A DNA stretch of 24,335 bases from an uncultured Atopobium sp. (GTDB lineage: Bacteria; Actinomycetota; Coriobacteriia; Coriobacteriales; Atopobiaceae): contig CALIAZ010000029.1 in the NCBI GenBank assembly GCA_938045565.1, positions 1 to 24,335 of the forward strand, given 5' to 3'. Positions within the stretch are counted from its first letter, which is position 1, and every line of letters starts with the position of its first letter. The translations under genes were made by a program, and so were the position numbers. Positions 21,381 through 24,335 of this stretch are shown here, piece by piece. A model generated the notes under the pieces. That model saw nothing but the letters and a program-made list of their open reading frames with translations. It had not been told where the DNA came from and did no database searches.

Positions 21381-22910
21381 CTAACTTTGTTCAAGGATAG
21401 TCTTCTTTAGTTGAGAAATTTGATCATAGAAACTTTTGTCTTCTTTGATTCTCTCTTCTATTACCTCAATGCTGTGCAAAATAGTTGCGTGTTTTCTTCC
21501 ACCAAAATGCTTACCAATATTTACCAGTGTGTATTGGCAAAGGTCGTGAGCAAGATAAATTGCAACGTGACGAGGTTCTGCAATCTCTTTATTTCTCTTG
21601 TTGCCAACAATATCGCGATGACTAATGCCATAGATATTTTCTACGACTTCTTGGACCTTCTCGATATTTACGGTCTTTGAAACGCGACGCCAGAGTGTGT
21701 CTGCAATCTTATCGATTTCTTCCTGTTTAATATTTGTGCCAGATTCTTTTGCTTTAATCTGACCAGTTACACAGCGATTACAGAAACCCTCAAGCGTTCT
21801 AATACTTTGACCAGCCTTGTCAGCCATGTAACGATGGATGTCCTCTGGCAAATCGTCTGCAGAAAGAGAAGAATTTCTCTCTTTAAAAGCTCGGTCGCAG
21901 AAGACATGAATAAGATTGAGTTTCATCTCATAGCTTGGATACTCAATACCAATAACGATGCCACCACTCATACGAGAAGTAATACGATCATCAAATCCGT
22001 CAGATCCCATACCAAGCTGAGCAGGTGTTCTATCTGCGGCAAGAATAATCTGCTTACCTCTATCAATAAGAGAGTTAAAAATATTGAAGAAGAAGTTAAT
22101 AGTACCTGCTTTACCAGCAAGTTTTTGGACGTCATCGATGATAAGAACATCAATGTTTTGGTAGTTATTACTAAGCTCTGTTGCGGCGTTTCCTGACGCG
22201 TTTTTACGAACTGCATTTACGTAGTCATCAACAAAGGCATCTGCATCTTTGTAAACACAAACGCGTTCGATATCTTCAGAGTTGATGTAGTTTTGAACCG
22301 CGCGTAGAAGGTGAGTTTTTCCAAGACCACTTGCACCGTAAATAAAAAGTGGGTTTGCCTTACCTTTTGCGTCGTTTGCAACATTTAATGCATGCTGATG
22401 TGCAAGCTCATTCTCGTCACCAACAACAAAGCGATCAAACGTAAGGTTTGAATTGAAAGATGTCTCCTCATAAAGAGGATTACTCTTACGGCGCTTTAAG
22501 GTCTGTTGTTTTAATTCTTCAAGACTTTGTTCTTGGGATTCAAAATCTTGAATCTGCTCTGGAACAACTGCTTGTATAGGAGCAGTTTTTTGCTTCCAAG
22601 CATTGAACTCTTGAGGAGTCATTGTGGAAGTAGTGGTAACAGGAGTAGAAGACTTTGTAAGAGTAAGACTTAAAATAATGTCTTCAAAGGCTGCTGCCGA
22701 AAGGCATCTCTCAACAATCGGCATATTCTTAAGAATACGGTTATATGCCAAGCGCATTGATGTTTCAGCACACAGTGCGTTATCTTCAACTTTAATTGGA
22801 GTGCAGGTTCTCAACATAGCGATAAAAGCCTCTGGCTGATTCTCTTCGACCAAGAGGTCAATTGCGTCTTGCCACAGAGCTACTGCGTCTGAATCAATTG
22901 ATGCATCCAT
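21381..22910 (-). CDS. dnaA: Chromosomal replication initiator DnaA
   Basis: A 509-residue initiator. Domain I is about residues 1-85, followed by a Thr/Ser- and Gln-rich linker, then the AAA+ domain from NLTFDRFVVG (155): Walker A GASGLGKTH (192-200), Walker B VLIIDDVQ (255-262) and the sensor/arginine region FDDRITSRMSGG. Domain IV (about 415-509) binds DNA. Aligned by eye to E. coli, Arg399 is kept (Arg439) and His434 is kept (His474), but Pro423 is Val463, Asp433 is Lys473 and Thr435 is Ala475, so GGRDHTT reads GGRKHAT. These positions read the DnaA box. The ATG lacks a strong ribosome-binding site (GGA seven bases upstream). A promoter with overlapping box-like sites lies just upstream, suggesting self-control. 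Confidence 0.98.
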   Translation of the reverse strand: MDASIDSDAVALWQDAIDLLVEENQPEAFIAMLRTCTPIKVEDNALCAETSMRLAYNRILKNMPIVERCLSAAAFEDIILSLTLTKSSTPVTTTSTMTPQEFNAWKQKTAPIQAVVPEQIQDFESQEQSLEELKQQTLKRRKSNPLYEETSFNSNLTFDRFVVGDENELAHQHALNVANDAKGKANPLFIYGASGLGKTHLLRAVQNYINSEDIERVCVYKDADAFVDDYVNAVRKNASGNAATELSNNYQNIDVLIIDDVQKLAGKAGTINFFFNIFNSLIDRGKQIILAADRTPAQLGMGSDGFDDRITSRMSGGIVIGIEYPSYEMKLNLIHVFCDRAFKERNSSLSADDLPEDIHRYMADKAGQSIRTLEGFCNRCVTGQIKAKESGTNIKQEEIDKIADTLWRRVSKTVNIEKVQEVVENIYGISHRDIVGNKRNKEIAEPRHVAIYLAHDLCQYTLVNIGKHFGGRKHATILHSIEVIEERIKEDKSFYDQISQLKKTILEQS

Positions 22911-22926
22911 ACGTGTCCAATCAAAA

Positions 22927-22990
22927 TGTTGAAAATTGGGACACCTAGTATAGAGGAATGTTGATAACTTTCAGCGAATAATGTTGAGAA
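22927..22990 (-). promoter_or_regulatory. Cluster of three variant DnaA boxes upstream of dnaA
   Basis: Read on the minus strand: TTTTCAACA (22927-22935), TTATCAACA (22959-22967) and TTCTCAACA (22982-22990), all in one orientation, with starts 32 and 23 bases apart. All match TTnTCAACA, one base from the E. coli box at position 6 when the third base is A. Two more (TTCTCAACA at 22808-22816; CTCTCAACA at 22708-22716) lie inside the 5' part of dnaA on the other strand. Confidence 0.7.
22947..22974 (-). promoter_or_regulatory. Probable dnaA promoter
   Basis: On the minus strand CTGAAA (22969-22974) and TATACT (22947-22952) are 16 bases apart. The box TTATCAACA lies inside the spacer and TTTTCAACA lies at the predicted transcript start, so bound DnaA would block RNA polymerase. 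Confidence 0.6.
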
Positions 22991-23013
22991 ACTCTATGAA
23001 AGGAGAGTTTCTC
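22986..23013. repeat. Perfect hairpin at the 3' end of the ATP-binding protein gene
   Basis: GAGAAACTCT (22986-22995) and AGAGTTTCTC (23004-23013) form a ten-base-pair perfect stem with an eight-base loop. It spans the stop codon of the 22994-23860 gene. One arm overlaps the variant DnaA box at 22982-22990. There is no U-tract after it on the minus strand (AACATTATT), so full termination is doubtful. Confidence 0.75.
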
Positions 23014-23860
23014 CAATAGTAGTGAGCTTATATTTCTGCCCAACTTTTCCGATTATTCCTATGTTTAACAGCGATTTTAATTCTCTTGACCACGTTGGTG
23101 TTGAAAGTCCATAGGTACTTGTTAACTCCGTTGCTCCAACCCATTCATGTTCAGAAAGGTATTGAAGAACTTGTTTTGCTCGATCTGTAAGTATCAGATT
23201 AGGAAGCTGTGCAGCTGTCTGATGAGATACTGCTTGTGGAGCATGTGAAACTGTCTGTTGGTTCTGATTTACAGGTAATTCTTCAGCTTCTTCTTGAGTT
23301 GGAAGCGTCTGAATGTGCGCATCTTTAGAGCGGCGTATTGACAAGGTAACAATGGTTCCGCCAGAGATATTGTCTTCGAGGGTAAGACTTCCACCCTTCT
23401 CAACCATGTATTGTTGAGCATAAGGAAGGCCAAAACCAACGCCTCTAATAAACGATTTCATCTCTTCTGTTGCAGAAGAAGTACCAAACTCAAGAGCTCG
23501 ATTTTTCTCTTTAATACCAGGTCCCTGGTCTGAAAACCTAATGGTATTTCCGTTATCCATGATTGAAATTGTAGGTGCTACAAATCGAGCGTGAATGAAA
23601 TTTTCTACAATCTCGCGCATAACCATAAAAGGAATTTTTCCTCCCTGCTCATGAGCAAGCTGGTTAACGGTAGCTGCAATTTCATCAAGATAAGAACGAA
23701 CGTCTTTTGGCTCTACGAGAACAACACGAGGTGCTGCGGCTTTATCGTCATACACCGCAATACGTGCAGCATAACGGACGGTGAGAGAATTATCAGAACC
23801 AGCGTCTTTTTCATTCTGGTTTGTGTTTTCCTCAACAAAAGGAAAGAAATCTCTTGCCAT
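22994..23860 (-). CDS. GHKL (HATPase) ATP-binding protein with C-terminal winged helix, unknown role
   Basis: A 288-residue soluble protein. Residues 75-175 carry a complete Bergerat ATP site: N box REIVENFIHAR (82-92), G1 DQGPG (111-115), G2 GVGFGL (140-145) and GGT (167-169). There is no histidine dimerisation box, receiver or membrane segment, so it is not a standard sensor kinase; an anti-sigma-like kinase or ATP-driven switch is possible. A Gln/Glu-rich linker (180-218) joins to a winged-helix-like domain (220-288: DRAKQVLQYLSEHEW...ATELTSTYGLS...WSRELKSLLNIGIIGKVG). AAGGGGG precedes the ATG. It lies between rpmH and dnaA, in dnaA orientation, with variant DnaA boxes on both sides; one box touches its ribosome-binding region. 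I infer an origin-linked regulator, with no known function to cite. Confidence 0.85.
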   Translation of the reverse strand: MARDFFPFVEENTNQNEKDAGSDNSLTVRYAARIAVYDDKAAAPRVVLVEPKDVRSYLDEIAATVNQLAHEQGGKIPFMVMREIVENFIHARFVAPTISIMDNGNTIRFSDQGPGIKEKNRALEFGTSSATEEMKSFIRGVGFGLPYAQQYMVEKGGSLTLEDNISGGTIVTLSIRRSKDAHIQTLPTQEEAEELPVNQNQQTVSHAPQAVSHQTAAQLPNLILTDRAKQVLQYLSEHEWVGATELTSTYGLSTPTWSRELKSLLNIGIIGKVGQKYKLTTIGETLLS

Positions 23861-24145
23861 GACACCCCCTTTTCAACAATTGTTAAACAAATGAAGAAAA
23901 CTTTTCGTTTTCTTTTACGATGAATGAAAGTTTTCAACAAGTGTTAAACATCTGTAGATAACTTTACATCTTTGTGAAAGACGTACTGAATGATAGTAGC
24001 ATTTAACGGATATATTTCAGCTTACAGAAATATTCCTTTCAACAAATTTCTTCACTTATCACAAGTGAAAATTTCAATATGAAAGGTTTTCTCGCAAGGT
24101 TTTTGAATAAAAAAGAGAAAAAGTTGAGGTATTTGCGTAGAAAAT
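23861..24145. other. Second origin-like gap between the ATP-binding protein gene and rpmH
   Basis: No gene is seen here. The stretch is A/T-rich and holds variant DnaA boxes TTTTCAACA at 23870-23878 and 23931-23939 (plus strand), CTTTCAACA at 24036-24044, and TTATCTACA on the minus strand at 23953-23961. It also holds a hairpin AAGAAAAC/GTTTTCTT (23894-23914) and an inverted repeat TTCACTT/AAGTGAA (24051-24069). It resembles the rpmH-side half of a bipartite origin. The promoter of the 22994-23860 gene must lie here but is not clear. Confidence 0.55.
23870..23950 (+). repeat. Two 20-base direct repeats flanking a hairpin
   Basis: TTTTCAACAATTGTTAAACA (23870-23889) and TTTTCAACAAGTGTTAAACA (23931-23950) differ at one base and start 61 bases apart. 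Each joins a DnaA-box-like 9-mer to an inverted TGTTAAACA. A hairpin with an eight-base-pair stem (23894-23914) lies between them. Confidence 0.75.
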
Positions 24146-24175
24146 TTGACAGGTACCCATAAACGCGAGTACAAT
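24146..24175 (+). promoter_or_regulatory. rpmH promoter
   Basis: TTGACA (24146-24151, perfect) and TACAAT (24170-24175, one mismatch) are 18 bases apart, about 48 bases upstream of the rpmH start. Confidence 0.85.
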
Positions 24176-24222
24176 CTGTAAGCTTTTTAATCGATACTGT
24201 ACCCGTTCGGGAGGAAATAGCT

Positions 24223-24335
24223 ATGAAGCGTACCTACCAGCCAAATAAGCGCAAGCGCGCAACTACCCACGGTTTCCGTGCACGTATGGCAACTAAGAAT
24301 GGTCGTGCCGTTCTCGCTCGTCGCCGCCTTAAGGG
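24223..24335 (+). CDS. rpmH: Ribosomal protein bL34, N-terminal part (runs off the right edge)
   Basis: The first 37 codons read MKRTYQPNKRKRATTHGF and on through RMATKNGRAVLARRRLK, the almost invariant bL34 sequence, so only the last few residues are missing. GGGAGGA lies about seven bases before the ATG, with a near-consensus promoter upstream. The gene diverges from dnaA and the ATP-binding protein gene, the usual bacterial arrangement in which rpmH leads the opposite replichore; rnpA would be expected next beyond the edge. Confidence 0.98.
   Translation, partial: MKRTYQPNKRKRATTHGFRARMATKNGRAVLARRRLK

Noticed and set aside
1..24335. Search for rRNA, insertion sequences, phage genes, CRISPR arrays, toxin-antitoxin pairs
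   Set aside because: None recognised. The short open frames overlapping the named genes look like shadows without ribosome-binding sites or plausible proteins.

Overview
The window looks like the replication-origin neighbourhood of a moderately AT-rich coriobacterium of the Atopobium/Lancefieldella type. That placement is an inference from protein style, the origin gene order and the anaerobic fermentative accessory genes; no 16S gene is present to confirm it. The right third carries rpmH (+), then, all on the minus strand, an ATP-binding/winged-helix protein, dnaA, dnaN, recF, dciA, gyrB and gyrA. This is the usual bacterial origin block with one extra gene between rpmH and dnaA.

Layout from left to right. 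Positions 1-3196 hold the end of an unrecognised gene and a sugar operon (fructose-type PTS IIB, IIC, then a GatZ/KbaZ-like tagatose-bisphosphate aldolase subunit). A divergent LacI-family regulator (3449-4447) faces it, with palindromic operators between. Positions 4509-8581 are a three-gene ABC importer (ATPase, fused double permease, Tat/lipoprotein binding protein) of the family annotated as ferric or hexose-phosphate transporters. Positions 8770-9010 carry tRNA-Ala(TGC) and tRNA-Ile(GAT). A bifunctional-nuclease-domain protein lies on the plus strand (9164-9670). Positions 9733-13283 encode a two-gene [FeFe] hydrogenase system: a catalytic subunit, and a protein fusing a NuoF-type iron-sulfur fragment to a GltD/NfnB-type NAD(P)/FAD oxidoreductase. 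Then come gyrA, gyrB, dciA, recF, dnaN, dnaA, the ATP-binding protein, the rpmH promoter and the start of rpmH.

The most interesting signal is in the origin. A 9-base motif TTnTCAACA, differing from the textbook DnaA box TTATCCACA at position 6, recurs around dnaA, in the dnaA-dnaN gap and in the gap before rpmH. The DnaA encoded here departs from the usual GGRDHTT signature (GGRKHAT) and from the usual Pro in the same DNA-reading helix region. This suggests a changed box and a changed reader that evolved together. The dnaA-dnaN gap contains one such box followed by a 4-base spacer and four TAR trinucleotides, matching the DnaA-trio layout of an unwinding site. The uncharacterised ATPase/winged-helix protein is flanked on both sides by these boxes and is a candidate origin-linked regulator.

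Most operons have recognisable boundaries: intrinsic terminators after gatZ, the ABC operon, tRNA-Ala, gyrA and probably the nuclease-domain gene, with strong promoters before tRNA-Ile and rpmH. No rRNA, insertion sequence, CRISPR array or prophage gene was seen.
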